Part shown: in pieces, positions 25,259-34,087 of the stretch | Numbering within the stretch: the first letter of the stretch is position 1 | Layout: the number at the start of each line of letters is the position of its first letter | From: DATBSK01 sp964532485 | GTDB taxonomy: Bacteria > Actinomycetota > Acidimicrobiia > IMCC26256 > PALSA-555 | Direction: 5' to 3' | DNA length: 64,000 bases | NCBI GenBank assembly: GCA_964532485.1 | Contig: CAZHKE010000005.1 | Coordinates: forward strand, 43,705 to 107,704 | The notes under the pieces: generated by a model | Database searches by the model: none | The model's input: the letters and a program-made list of their open reading frames with translations, nothing else | Told to the model about the DNA's origin: nothing | Translations under genes and position numbers: made by a program

Positions 25259-25591
25259 TGTTCGACTCCTAGGGATTGGAGTTCGGATGGGGAGGGATGG
25301 AACGGGGATCGGTGATCAGGTCAGCGGCGACGACGGGCATGGCTGCTACCTGTTCGGTGGCCCATGGCAGTTCGAACGGTTCGGTGTGGGCGTGCAGGAC
25401 GGAGGTTCGGGTATCGCAAGATCGCGAATCTCGAACGCCTCGGAGGGGTCCCAAGGAGTCGAGCGCCACTGCCCCAATCGTGTCGGCCATCGGAGACGCG
25501 CCGGTTGCCGTGACCGACGTGTGGTGACCGCCGAGCCATTGTCTGGCCTGCGCTTGGAGTCCCGGGTGGACGGTGGTGCGAGCTCGATTCC
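25259..25591. other. Stretch without a supported gene
   Basis: A minus-strand reading frame at 25269-25490 (73 residues from ATG 25490, with LPWATEQVAAMPVVAADLITDP) is the only candidate; it has no family resemblance I know and no clear ribosome-binding site. It may be a decayed gene at the island interior. Confidence 0.35.
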
Positions 25592-26368
25592 TCACGCCCC
25601 GGCGTTGCGGGGGTCTGCCGCCTGGGTCCCTCCGGCACCACCGATGATGGGTTCGACTCCCGCGAGCTGGTAGCGGAAGAACTCGCCCGTGTCCCACTGG
25701 TCGGTGCCGTATCCCCAGCCGAGTGAGCCGGCGCAGGGGATGGTGAGGCCGTCGAAGGTTGCATGTGCGGTGACGTCGCCTCCGCAGGGGTGCCATCTGA
25801 ATGTGCCGGTGTTGTCGGGGTCTCCCCAGCGGTCGAACAGGGTGGCGGTGACGCGGCCCGTCTCGTCGAGTGTGTGGTGCAGCTCGAGCGGTGTGTCGTC
25901 GATCGTGCAGCGGGCGGTGATGTGGGTGTCGTCGGTGGCGCTCCAGTCGACTCCGTTGTCGGGGAGGAGGGCGGTGGGGAGCCAGAGGGCTTCGGCACCG
26001 GCGCGTGCGGCTCCGCTACGTGAGATGTCGGCGCCGTCGGCTCGCATGACCGGGATGAGGCCGAGGACCTTCCAGCGCATGGAGCCTTGACCGTCGACGT
26101 AGCGGTCGGAGCCGGTGATGATCCCGGCGGCTCGGGCGCGCCAGATGAACCCGCGCGTGGGTGTGAGGAGCTCGTGGGCGCGGAAGGGGACCCAGCGGCC
26201 GATGCGGATCGAACCGCGCATGTCCAGGCGCGCCGATCGCCACAGGGGGGAGCCGGGTGCGATGGCGGCGGTGAAGTAGCGGCGGACGGGCTCCGGGAGA
26301 CCCGCGAGGTCGATGGGGTCGAAGACCCCGGGCCGGGGCGGCAGGACGATGTCGCGCTCGTCGTTCAT
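25592..26368 (-). CDS. DUF6544-family protein
   Basis: A 258-residue protein. The pattern LPEPVRRYFTAAI near 24, ARLDMRGSIRIGRWVPFRAHE near 45, and FDRWGDPDNTGTFRWHPCGGDV near 181, ending SLGWGYGTDQW-x-x-GEFFRYQL, follows the DUF6544 family as I recall it. Many aromatic and acidic residues suggest a beta-rich ligand-binding fold; no catalytic function is known. Cytoplasmic by absence of a signal. It is divergent from the glycosyltransferase gene. Confidence 0.78.
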   Translation of the reverse strand: MNDERDIVLPPRPGVFDPIDLAGLPEPVRRYFTAAIAPGSPLWRSARLDMRGSIRIGRWVPFRAHELLTPTRGFIWRARAAGIITGSDRYVDGQGSMRWKVLGLIPVMRADGADISRSGAARAGAEALWLPTALLPDNGVDWSATDDTHITARCTIDDTPLELHHTLDETGRVTATLFDRWGDPDNTGTFRWHPCGGDVTAHATFDGLTIPCAGSLGWGYGTDQWDTGEFFRYQLAGVEPIIGGAGGTQAADPRNAGA

Positions 26369-26439
26369 CTCATGGCGCTCGTCGGCGTGGTGGAGTCAGG
26401 GCGTCGTGGCGGTCCGGGTGAGCACCGGTTCGATCGGGC

Positions 26440-28122
26440 GTGCTTCCAGAACGGAATGGCTTCAGCCGTGCGTCGAATCGGTCGATGCAGGACCGTGGGG
26501 AGGCTTCGCGACGTAGGAGAGCGTCGAGCACGTCGGTGAGACGGTTCTGGTCGAAGCGCCGCCGTCGGGCGGTGGGGGCCGCGTTCGGCCCGGCGGTCGT
26601 CCGGCACACGCGTCAGCTCACTCTGGATGGTCGCACCGGGCCGGGCTATGTCGCTCGGTCCGAGGATGTGGGCCCGGGCCGTATCGTCGTCTTGGTCGCG
26701 GCCCATGACGAAGAGCGGTACATCGGCGAGGCCCTCCAGTCTCTGGCGGCTCAGACCAGGATCGCCGAAGAGGTGATCGTCGTGGTCGACCGGTGCGTCG
26801 ATCGGACGAGCGAGATCGCCACGGCTCACGGCGTTGCCGTCATCGAGACGATCAACAACGCCGACGAGAAGGCGGGGGCGCTCGACCAGGCGCTCGACCA
26901 GATCCTGCCGCGCCTGTCCGACAACGATGCCGTGTTGATGATGGACGCCGACACGTCGCTGTCCCCCGGCTTCCTCGCGGCGGCGGCGGCGCGGCTGCGT
27001 GAGCCAGAAGCGCGCAAGCGTCGTGTCGGCGGCGTCGGAGCCGTCTTCTTCGGCTATCTCCCGGTGCAGGGTCTCATCGATCACCTCCAGAACAACGAGT
27101 ACATCCGATACGCCCACGAGATCGCTCGCTGGAGGGGCCGCGCCTATGTCCTGACCGGAACCGCGGCGTTGTTCTCCGTGCGGGCGCTGCGCGACGTCGA
27201 GCGGGCGCGCACGAACGGTGACATCCCGACCGGGCCCGGCATCTACGACGTCGCGGTGTTGACGGAGGACAACGAGCTGACGCTGGCGCTCAAGCACCTG
27301 GGCTACCAGTGCGTGTCGCCGAAGCTGTGTACGGTCGCCACCGAGCTCCCGTCGACTCCCGCCCGCCTGTTCTACCAACGGCTGCGCTGGCAGCGCGGCG
27401 CGCTCGAGAACCTCAGGGCGTTCGGGCTGACACGGCACACGTTCCCGTACCTCTGGCGACAGCTCTTGACGTACCTGGGGGTGATGTTCGTCCCCTTCTT
27501 CTGGACCGTGTTCATCTACACCTGGTTGTCGACCGGGGCGATGACGTTCCCGACGTTGTGGCTGGCCGTCGGCGGGTTCGTCATCCTCGAACGCACGTGG
27601 GCGGTCAAGCGAGGCGGCTGGCGATCCGTTGCGCTCTCCGCGCTGGTGCTGCCCGAGCTCGTCTACGACGTGTTCCTGCACGTCGTGTACGTCAAAGCCG
27701 CGGTCGACGCCGCCCGCGGCGCCCGCGGCGCCTGGGAGCAAGGCAAACCCGACGCCTCCGGGCGTCACGGTTGGCAGTATCGCGCGAGCACTGTCGCGTG
27801 GGTCGGCGTCTTGGGGGTCGCTCTCGCCTCGGTCGTCGGTCTCGCGTTTGCCTGCATCGCGGCCGGCGTGGCGTGGACGGTGATCGCCGTCCTCGTGCTC
27901 GCCGGCACGGCACAAGCCGCCCTGCGCCTCAGCGGGCTCAACCCGTTGGGCTTGGTCCGCGACAGTGGCGAGACCGCCAAGCGCAACACGCCAGCGGCAT
28001 TCGAACCCCAGGCATTCGGAGGGTTGGACGTCTGGGGCGACCGCCCACCGATCGCATGGCACTCGACACCGCTCCCACTCCGATCACGGATCTCGTGGCG
28101 AAGGATCAAGGATCGCGTCTGA
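26440..28122 (+). CDS. Membrane-bound family 2 glycosyltransferase
   Basis: A processive-type GT2 up to 560 residues long. RIVVLVAAHDEERYIGEALQSL opens the catalytic domain, MMDADTSLSP gives the DxD, LTEDNELTL the TED motif and YQRLRWQRG the Q-x-x-R-W acceptor motif. These are the full set found in cellulose, hyaluronan and poly-N-acetylglucosamine synthases. At least four C-terminal membrane spans follow. The product is likely a surface beta-glycan. The start is uncertain: GTG 26440, ATG 26485 or a later GTG would all keep the catalytic domain. No partner PilZ or secretion gene is adjacent. Confidence 0.88.
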   Translation: MLPERNGFSRASNRSMQDRGEASRRRRASSTSVRRFWSKRRRRAVGAAFGPAVVRHTRQLTLDGRTGPGYVARSEDVGPGRIVVLVAAHDEERYIGEALQSLAAQTRIAEEVIVVVDRCVDRTSEIATAHGVAVIETINNADEKAGALDQALDQILPRLSDNDAVLMMDADTSLSPGFLAAAAARLREPEARKRRVGGVGAVFFGYLPVQGLIDHLQNNEYIRYAHEIARWRGRAYVLTGTAALFSVRALRDVERARTNGDIPTGPGIYDVAVLTEDNELTLALKHLGYQCVSPKLCTVATELPSTPARLFYQRLRWQRGALENLRAFGLTRHTFPYLWRQLLTYLGVMFVPFFWTVFIYTWLSTGAMTFPTLWLAVGGFVILERTWAVKRGGWRSVALSALVLPELVYDVFLHVVYVKAAVDAARGARGAWEQGKPDASGRHGWQYRASTVAWVGVLGVALASVVGLAFACIAAGVAWTVIAVLVLAGTAQAALRLSGLNPLGLVRDSGETAKRNTPAAFEPQAFGGLDVWGDRPPIAWHSTPLPLRSRISWRRIKDRV

Positions 28123-28551
28123 GCGAACGACGCCCGCCGTTCGTCAGCTGCACTTCGACCTGATCGCGCACAACCGCACCGTCCGCTCGCGCATCGTCGC
28201 TCCGATGGAGTCGACGCCGATCATCATGATGAACTGATCGATACGTATGCCGTCGACGATGATGACCGGCTGGGGCTGGACCGGCAATGCCAACGCCCCA
28301 TCACGCGACTCGACGAACGCCATCGCGCCTCCCGAGGCGAGCAGGGATCGAGCGGCTGTGATCCCTCGCGCCATCGCTGGCCTGCAGATCCGGTGAGAGG
28401 GACGCGCGTCATCGCGCTGTCGCGCGTTGCCACTCGCATGTCCGCTCTTCGGCGACGCCGCGCCGGATCGCGATGGCGCGCTCGTTCCGGGCAGTAGCGT
28501 CTCGAACCGCGGGCAGGGGTGAGCCTCGGTGCGCGGCATCAAAGGGGGGCG
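28123..28551. other. Stretch with one doubtful minus-strand ORF
   Basis: A 76-residue minus-strand reading frame runs from ATG 28374 to a stop at 28144 and contains PVIIVDGIRIDQFIMM; I cannot assign it. Otherwise no feature is visible until the AAAGGGGGG ribosome-binding stretch before ATG 28552. Confidence 0.35.
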
Positions 28552-29976
28552 ATGAACGTTCGTGTTCGCGGGCTCATGCTCGCGGTGACGGCATGTGTGT
28601 GTTCCCTGGCGTTGATGGTCAGTGGTTCGAGCATTGGTGCTTCCGTAGGGAGCCCCAGCGTCGCGCCGGCGACTGGTGGTGACGGAGTGCCGGTGGTGCC
28701 CGGGTTCACGTCGTTCGATCCTGCTGTCGTCGGATACGAGCTGTCCGAGTTCGTACTCTCGGGGACGGCGAGTGCGTACGAGCCGACTGCGCCGTTCGGC
28801 ACCGACGGGAAGCACGCCGTTGCCGCGACGAGCACGGCGCCGTACACGACCCGCGCTGTCGTGATGCGACCGGTCGAGCCACGGCGCTTCAACGGAACCG
28901 TCGTCGTCGAGTGGTTGAACGTCAGCGGAGGCGCCGACGCGGGCCCGGACTGGATGCTCGGACACAACGAGCTGATCCGTGAAGGCTTCGCGTGGGTCGG
29001 CGTCTCCGCGCAACGAGTGGGACTGGACGCGCTCAAGGGAGACGACCCGGCGCGCGGGGATGCAGTCCGCTACGCCAACCTGTCGCACCCGGGCGACAGC
29101 TACGCGGACGACATCTTCTCCCAGGCCGGGCAGGCGATCCGCGACGACGCGCGAACGATGCTCGGCGGGCTGAGGCCCGAGCGCCTCATCGCGATCGGCG
29201 AGTCGCAGTCCGCGATCCGGCTGGTCGGCTACATCGACGCAGTCCATCCACTGGCCGATGTCTACGACGGCTTCCTCGTGCACAGCCGGGCGGGAGGCGC
29301 GCCCATCCGCGACGACCTCGATGTGCCGGTGCTCGTGCTCCAGACGGAGACCGACGTCTCCTTCAGCAACCTGAACGCCCGGCAACCGGACACCGACATG
29401 TACCGGTTGTGGGAGGTCGCGGGCACCGCTCACTACGACCAGTACGGGCTCGCCATCCAAGCCGAAGACACCGGTGACGGTCAGGGCGCCGTCGCGGTGC
29501 TCGAGTCGATGCAGGATCCCACCAGCCAGCCGAGCGAGGGCTTCGACTGCGGCGCGCCGATCAACACCGGGCCCGCGCACTTCGTGCTCGACGCGGCCAT
29601 CTTCCAGGTCAACCGATGGGTGACCAAGGGCATCGAGCCGCCGGTCGCACCGCGCCTCGAGACCACCGGGGTGAGTCCTGTCGTCTTCGCCCCGGACGCC
29701 AACGGCAACGCACTCGGCGGCATCCGCACGCCGGCGGTGGATGCGCCGGTGGCCACGCTGACCGGTGAGTCGAAGGGAGGGACCTCGTGGTGCTTCCTGT
29801 TCGGCTCGACGGTGCCGTTCACACCTGACGAGATGGAAGCGCTCTACCCCGACCATCGAACGTTCGTGTCCGCCTGGGTTCGAGCGACGAAGTCCGCGCG
29901 CGCCGCAGGTTTCCTCGTCGCCGCGGACGCCAAGGAGCTCATCTCGGCCGCGATGAGATCCGACGTCGGGAGGTAG
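28552..29976 (+). CDS. Exported alpha/beta-hydrolase-domain protein
   Basis: A 474-residue protein with a signal peptide (MLAVTACVCSLALMVSG, cleavage near 40). The body has TVVVEWLNVSGGADAGPDW near 117, AIGESQSAIRLVGYIDA near 218 with the probable nucleophile Ser in GESQS, QTETDVSF near 259 and WEVAGTAHYDQY near 286 providing Asp and His. This matches the actinobacterial 'alpha/beta hydrolase domain' group of about 450 residues, likely an extracellular esterase. ATG 28552 follows a strong G-rich ribosome-binding site; the earlier in-frame start at 28519 is less likely. Confidence 0.85.
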   Translation: MNVRVRGLMLAVTACVCSLALMVSGSSIGASVGSPSVAPATGGDGVPVVPGFTSFDPAVVGYELSEFVLSGTASAYEPTAPFGTDGKHAVAATSTAPYTTRAVVMRPVEPRRFNGTVVVEWLNVSGGADAGPDWMLGHNELIREGFAWVGVSAQRVGLDALKGDDPARGDAVRYANLSHPGDSYADDIFSQAGQAIRDDARTMLGGLRPERLIAIGESQSAIRLVGYIDAVHPLADVYDGFLVHSRAGGAPIRDDLDVPVLVLQTETDVSFSNLNARQPDTDMYRLWEVAGTAHYDQYGLAIQAEDTGDGQGAVAVLESMQDPTSQPSEGFDCGAPINTGPAHFVLDAAIFQVNRWVTKGIEPPVAPRLETTGVSPVVFAPDANGNALGGIRTPAVDAPVATLTGESKGGTSWCFLFGSTVPFTPDEMEALYPDHRTFVSAWVRATKSARAAGFLVAADAKELISAAMRSDVGR

Positions 29977-30012
29977 GACGAGGCGAGCCCGATGACCGGG
30001 GGTTGGTCGGCA

Positions 30013-30426
30013 TCAGCCGCTGTCGTTCGCTCGCTCCCAGATCGGCTGCATGGTCGGAGCCATGCGGGCGAGCTCCTCGAGGTGCTTGCCGGCGAGCTCG
30101 CCGAGGCGCCGGGTGCCGAGGCCGGTGATGGCGACGCGCACGACGCGGTGGTCCTCGTGGTCCTGGCGGCGACGCACCAGGCCTGCGGCCTCCGCTCGGT
30201 CGATGAGCTCGACGACGCTGTGGTGGCGGAGGAGCAGCTCGGCCGCGAGATCACTCACGGTCGGGTCACCGGGTTCGACGCGGCCGCGGATCGCGAGGAG
30301 GAGCTGGTGCTGTGCGGGAGTGATCCCGGCGTCGACCGCCCGCTCCTCGGCCCAGTGGAGGTAGCGGCGGAGACCGGTGCGGAAGGCCAGCAGCCGCTGG
30401 TAGTCCGCGTCCGCGAGCATTGGCAC
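30013..30426 (-). CDS. MarR family transcriptional regulator
   Basis: A 137-residue winged-helix regulator. TPAQHQLLLAIRG near 35, TVSDLAAELLLRHHSVVELIDRAEAAGLVRR near 53 (recognition helix) and DHRVVRVAITGLG (wing) are typical MarR segments. GTG 30426 is preferred to ATG 30420 because TACGAT lies six bases upstream. It is divergent from the ClC channel by 30 bp, and an inverted repeat in between overlaps its own -10 box; negative autoregulation and control of the channel are expected. Inducer unknown. Confidence 0.88.
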   Translation of the reverse strand: MPMLADADYQRLLAFRTGLRRYLHWAEERAVDAGITPAQHQLLLAIRGRVEPGDPTVSDLAAELLLRHHSVVELIDRAEAAGLVRRRQDHEDHRVVRVAITGLGTRRLGELAGKHLEELARMAPTMQPIWERANDSG

Positions 30427-30431
30427 AGAAA

Positions 30432-30446
30432 TATCGTAACACGATA
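30432..30446. promoter_or_regulatory. MarR operator between back-to-back promoters
   Basis: TATCGT-AAC-ACGATA, perfect 6-bp arms. It covers the minus-strand -10 TACGAT (30433-30438) and touches the plus-strand -10 TAGAAT (30445-30450). Confidence 0.7.
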
Positions 30447-30450
30447 GAAT
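30445..30450 (+). promoter_or_regulatory. -10 box, leaderless promoter of the ClC gene
   Basis: TAGAAT six bases before GTG 30457. Confidence 0.5.
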
Positions 30451-30456
30451 TCTGAC

Positions 30457-32202
30457 GTGCAGCCCGCGCTCCGACGGATCGGCTTCCTGGTGGTCCTCGC
30501 CGCTCCGATCGGACTGGCGGCCGGCGGCGCGGCATGGCTCCTGCTGCACCTGATCGGGCTGATCACGAACCTCGCGCTGTTCCACCGGTTCGGGTTCTCG
30601 CTCCCTTCGCTCGCCCACCTGGAGCCGAGCCCGTGGTTGATCGTGGCGGCACTGCTCGGCGCGCTCACGGTCAGCCTGATCGCGCGGTGGGCGCCCAACG
30701 TCCGCGGCCACGGGATCCCCGAGGCGATGGAGGCGGTGCTCACCCGCCAGAGCCGGATGCGGCCCCGCACCGCGGTGGCGAAGCCGGTGTCGGTCGCGGT
30801 TGCGATCGGAACCGGCGCACCCTTCGGCGCCGAGGGCCCGATCATCGTCACCGGCGGCGCGATCGGCTCGCTGCTCGGCCAGGTCCTCTCGATCACACCC
30901 TCGGAGCGAAAGATCCTGCTCGGGTGCGGAGCGGCCGGTGGCACCGCGGCCGTGTTCGGGACACCACTCGCCGCGGTCGTGCTCGCGATCGAGCTGCTGC
31001 TCTTCGAGTTCTCGGTGCGGGCGCTGCTGCCGCTGATCGTGTCGGCGAGCATCGCCGGCGGCATGCACGTCGCCCTCTTCGGGCCCGAGCCGCTCTTCCA
31101 CGTCCCCCGGCACGCGTTCAGCGGTCTCGAACAGCTCTGGATGTTCGCGCTGCTCGGCTTGGCGTGCGGGCTGCTCGCGGTCGTGGTGTGCCGCGGGCTG
31201 TTCCTCGTCGAGGGGCTCTATCGGCGCCTGCCGTTCGGGCAGTTCTGGCACCCGCTGATCGGCGCGCTCGCCTTCGCGTCGATCGGTCTCTTCGTGCCTC
31301 GCGTCCTCGGCACCGGATACTCCACGATCGAGGCGGTGCTCTCGGATCGCCTCGCGCTCGAGACGTTGCTGGTGGTCTTCGTCGCCAAGCTCGTCGCCTG
31401 GTGGCTGGCGCTCGGGTCGGGCACGTCCGGCAGCATCCTCGCGCCCATGCTCCTGATCTCCGGCTCGTTCGGCGCCGTGCTGGGGTCGCTGTTCGACGCG
31501 ATCGCGCCCGGCACCGGCGTCTCGGCGGGTGCGATCGCGCTGGTGGCGATGTCTGCAACGTTGGGCGCATCGACGGGCGCCAGCCTCACGTTCATCGTGT
31601 TCGCGTTCGAGCTCACCCGCGACTACAACGCCATCCTGCCGCTGATGCTCGCCAGCGTGCTCGCGCACCTCGTCGCGCTCTTCCTCCTCGAGCACAACCT
31701 CCTCACCGAGAAGCTCGGCCGCGGTGGCGTCAGCGTCCCGAAGCGCTACGAGCCCGACGTGCTGCGCAACACCGCCGTGCGGCAGGTGATGACGACGCCG
31801 GTCACCACGGTCGGTGTCGACACGACGATCGGCGACGCGCGCCTGCGCGTCGAGTCCGGGACGCACAGCGCGTACCCGCTCGTCGATGACGACGATCGCT
31901 GTGTGGGCATCGTGACTCGCGGCGATCTGCTGGGCGCGAACGCCGACGATGGCGAGCCCGTCAAGACGGTAGCGAGCAGCGACGTCGTGACCGTCACACC
32001 CGAAGACTCGATGCTGACCGTTCTCGAGCGCATGACGGAAGAGCGTGTCGACCACCTGCCCGTCGTCTCGGGGGAGCGCCTCGTCGGTGTCTGCACCCGT
32101 ACCGACCTGCTCCGCGCCCGTGGTCGTCACCTCGGCCATGAGCGCTTCGAAGCGGGGTGGACGCCGCCATGGCTGCGCGCGATGCGACGCTCCCGCACAT
32201 GA
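30457..32202 (+). CDS. ClC-type chloride channel/antiporter with CBS domains
   Basis: A 581-residue ClC protein. The selectivity-filter motifs are GHGIPEA at 84 (usual GSGIP), GAEGPII near 124 (usual G[KR]EGP, with the gating Glu E126 kept) and GTSGSILAPML near 325 (usual GGxFxP). About 16 helices precede two C-terminal CBS domains (roughly 445-565: VRQVMTTPVTTVGVD and VKTVASSDVVTVTPEDSM) that bind nucleotides. The Ser to His change in the first filter motif is unusual and could alter anion preference. It is under MarR control from a leaderless promoter, and ends stop-to-stop against the MaoC gene. Confidence 0.93.
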   Translation: MQPALRRIGFLVVLAAPIGLAAGGAAWLLLHLIGLITNLALFHRFGFSLPSLAHLEPSPWLIVAALLGALTVSLIARWAPNVRGHGIPEAMEAVLTRQSRMRPRTAVAKPVSVAVAIGTGAPFGAEGPIIVTGGAIGSLLGQVLSITPSERKILLGCGAAGGTAAVFGTPLAAVVLAIELLLFEFSVRALLPLIVSASIAGGMHVALFGPEPLFHVPRHAFSGLEQLWMFALLGLACGLLAVVVCRGLFLVEGLYRRLPFGQFWHPLIGALAFASIGLFVPRVLGTGYSTIEAVLSDRLALETLLVVFVAKLVAWWLALGSGTSGSILAPMLLISGSFGAVLGSLFDAIAPGTGVSAGAIALVAMSATLGASTGASLTFIVFAFELTRDYNAILPLMLASVLAHLVALFLLEHNLLTEKLGRGGVSVPKRYEPDVLRNTAVRQVMTTPVTTVGVDTTIGDARLRVESGTHSAYPLVDDDDRCVGIVTRGDLLGANADDGEPVKTVASSDVVTVTPEDSMLTVLERMTEERVDHLPVVSGERLVGVCTRTDLLRARGRHLGHERFEAGWTPPWLRAMRRSRT

Positions 32203-32661
32203 TCAGAAGAGCCACCGGTAGACCACCTGGGCGACGCACGCCGGCTTGTCGACCCCGTCGATCTCGAACGTGAGGTCGAGCGTCGCCTGCACACCCCCCG
32301 GGACGTCCTCGGCACCAGCGAGCACAGCGCTCATGCGAACCGCCGTGCCCACGGGGACGGGACTGATGAAGCGCACCTTGTTGCAGCCGTAGTTCACCCC
32401 CATCGTCACCCCCTCGACGTCGACGACCTCGCTGATGAGGACCGACGCGAGTGACAGTGTCAGGTAGCCGTGCGCGATCGTGCCGCCGAACGGCCCACTC
32501 GCCGCTCGCTCGGGGTCCACGTGGATCCACTGGTGATCGCCCGTCGCGTCCGCGAAGAGGTTCACCGCCTCCTGGGTGATGTGTCGCCAGTCACTGGTGC
32601 CCAGCGTCGTGCCGACCGCGGCCTCGACGCCCGCCGCGCCCTTCAGGGTCGTTCGAGTCAC
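32203..32661 (-). CDS. MaoC-like (R)-specific enoyl-CoA hydratase
   Basis: A 152-residue hot-dog-fold protein. FADATGDHQWIHVDPERA near 36 contains the catalytic Asp/His pair, and GPFGGTIAHGYLTLSL near 56 is the overhanging segment. Length and sequence fit the mycobacterial HtdZ/Rv0130-type hydratases acting on trans-2-enoyl-CoA. GTG 32661 has TACGCT six bases upstream. The stop codon lies back to back with that of the ClC gene (TGATCA, 32200-32205). Confidence 0.9.
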   Translation of the reverse strand: MTRTTLKGAAGVEAAVGTTLGTSDWRHITQEAVNLFADATGDHQWIHVDPERAASGPFGGTIAHGYLTLSLASVLISEVVDVEGVTMGVNYGCNKVRFISPVPVGTAVRMSAVLAGAEDVPGGVQATLDLTFEIDGVDKPACVAQVVYRWLF

Positions 32662-32667
32662 ATGGGC

Positions 32668-32673
32668 AGCGTA
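32668..32673 (-). promoter_or_regulatory. -10 box, leaderless promoter
   Basis: TACGCT on the minus strand, six bases before GTG 32661. Confidence 0.45.
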
Positions 32674-32701
32674 ACGAGCAGCATCCGAACTCGAACGCCG
32701 G

Positions 32702-33244
32702 TCAGGGAACGGTCGAGCCCCGCTCGTCGTCGATCACAGACTGCAGGAACGCGGCGATGGCGCGGTTGGCCGAGACCCGCCACTGCATCGTCAAGCGATC
32801 GATCCCATCGCTGGTGCGGTGGCGCTGCTCGACGCCGCCGCGCACATCGCCGAACGTCGCCAGCTGCGCTCGGGCGAGCGACGACAGCTCGTCACCCCGA
32901 CGCGACCGGAGCGCGAGCTTCGCCAGCAACGTCGTGCGCACCTCCCGCGGATGCGAGACGGGTTCGTCCAGCCAGCGAGCGACCCGGGTCCGGCCGGCTC
33001 GCGTCGGTGCCATCACGGTGCGATGCGGGCCGTGCACTCCTGGCTCGACCGCGCGTGTCTCCGCGAGATCTTCGTCGAGCAAGTGGTCGAGCGAGCGGTA
33101 GACGAGGGGGCGGCGAACCGTCCAGATGGCGCCGAGCTCGCTGTCGGCCGACAGCTCCCGAGCCACGGCGAACCCGTGTCGTGGCTGCTCGCACAGGAGC
33201 GCGAGCACCAACCAGTCGGTGAGCGAGAGATCCGGACTCCCCAT
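32702..33244 (-). CDS. PadR-type transcriptional regulator
   Basis: A 180-residue winged-helix regulator. LSLTDWLVLALLCEQPRHGFAVARELSAD is the PadR N-terminal helix set, YRSLDHLLDEDLAET and the following RTVMAPTRAGRTRVARWLDEP the wing; the C-terminus (about 100-180) is the coiled-coil dimer helix region. It is divergent from modABC by 75 bp and a candidate regulator of molybdate uptake, although ModE rather than PadR usually does this, so that link is only positional. Confidence 0.85.
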   Translation of the reverse strand: MGSPDLSLTDWLVLALLCEQPRHGFAVARELSADSELGAIWTVRRPLVYRSLDHLLDEDLAETRAVEPGVHGPHRTVMAPTRAGRTRVARWLDEPVSHPREVRTTLLAKLALRSRRGDELSSLARAQLATFGDVRGGVEQRHRTSDGIDRLTMQWRVSANRAIAAFLQSVIDDERGSTVP

Positions 33245-33285
33245 GCCCCTGCGTCCCTCACGGCCCCTGCGCCCTCAATAGTCTC

Positions 33286-33296
33286 ATAGTTACTAT
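33286..33296. promoter_or_regulatory. Palindrome between padR and modA
   Basis: ATAGT-T-ACTAT, with a further ATAGT at 33278-33282. AT-rich against a GC-rich background, 24 bp before ATG 33320; likely operator or -10 region. Confidence 0.5.
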
Positions 33297-33319
33297 AGGG
33301 CGCGCGAAGGGAGGTGGGA

Positions 33320-34087
33320 ATGCGGATCGCCGTGCGATGCATCGTGGTCGTCGTCGCGATCGGCGCACTCGCGTCGCCGGCCGCGGCGGCGACGCGCGAC
33401 GCGAAGCCGACCGGCTCGATCACCGTCTCGGCGGCGGCGTCGCTCACGGAGGTGTTCACCGAGATCGGCGAGCGGTTCGAGAAGCAGTACGACGGCACCG
33501 ATGTCACCTTCAACTTCGACGCGTCGTCCGCGCTCGTCATCCAGATCCAGGGCGGAGCTCCCGTCGACGTCTTCGCGTCCGCCGACGTGGCCAACATGAA
33601 CAAGCTCGTCGACGGCGGGCAGGTGACGACCGAGCCGGTCGTGTTCGCCCGCAACAAGCTGCGGATCGCCACGAAGCCGGGCAACCCGGAGGGGATCAAG
33701 ACACTCGCCGATCTCGCGGATGCGGGAACGATCGCGCTATGCGCTGCAAGCGTGCCGTGCGGGAAGTACGCCGATGCTGCGCTCGGTGAGGCGGGCGTGA
33801 CCATCCCGGCCGAGCACGTCACACGAGGTCTCGACGCCGAGGCGACGCTCGCGGCCGTCTCTGCCGGCGACGCGGACGCGGCGATCGTGTACGTCACGGA
33901 CACCGAGGCCGCTGGTGCCTCGGTCAAGGGCGTTGCGATCCCGAATGCCGACAACGAGGTCGCGCGCTACCCGATCGCACCGCTCGCTGACGCCGCGAGC
34001 CAAAGGACGGCGAAGGCATTCGCCGGGTTCGTCACGTCGGCCGCGGGCCAGAAGGTCCTGAAGAAGTACGGGTTCCTTGCCCCCTGA
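33320..34087 (+). CDS. modA: Molybdate ABC transporter substrate-binding protein
   Basis: A 255-residue periplasmic-type binding protein. A signal peptide ends ASPAAAA near 23. SAAASLTEVFTEIGERFEKQY near 37 supplies the first oxyanion-binding Ser residues, FDASSALVIQIQGGAPVDVFASAD near 68 the second set, and DADAAIVYVTDTEA near 194 the Tyr/Asp segment. No lipobox. AGGGAGG 6-12 bases before ATG 33320 fixes the start; GTG 33314 is less likely. The stop overlaps modB by 11 bp. Confidence 0.93.
   Translation: MRIAVRCIVVVVAIGALASPAAAATRDAKPTGSITVSAAASLTEVFTEIGERFEKQYDGTDVTFNFDASSALVIQIQGGAPVDVFASADVANMNKLVDGGQVTTEPVVFARNKLRIATKPGNPEGIKTLADLADAGTIALCAASVPCGKYADAALGEAGVTIPAEHVTRGLDAEATLAAVSAGDADAAIVYVTDTEAAGASVKGVAIPNADNEVARYPIAPLADAASQRTAKAFAGFVTSAAGQKVLKKYGFLAP

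Noticed and set aside
30013..32139. 708-residue minus-strand frame
   Set aside because: Only its last part is the MarR regulator; the rest is the antisense of the ClC gene.
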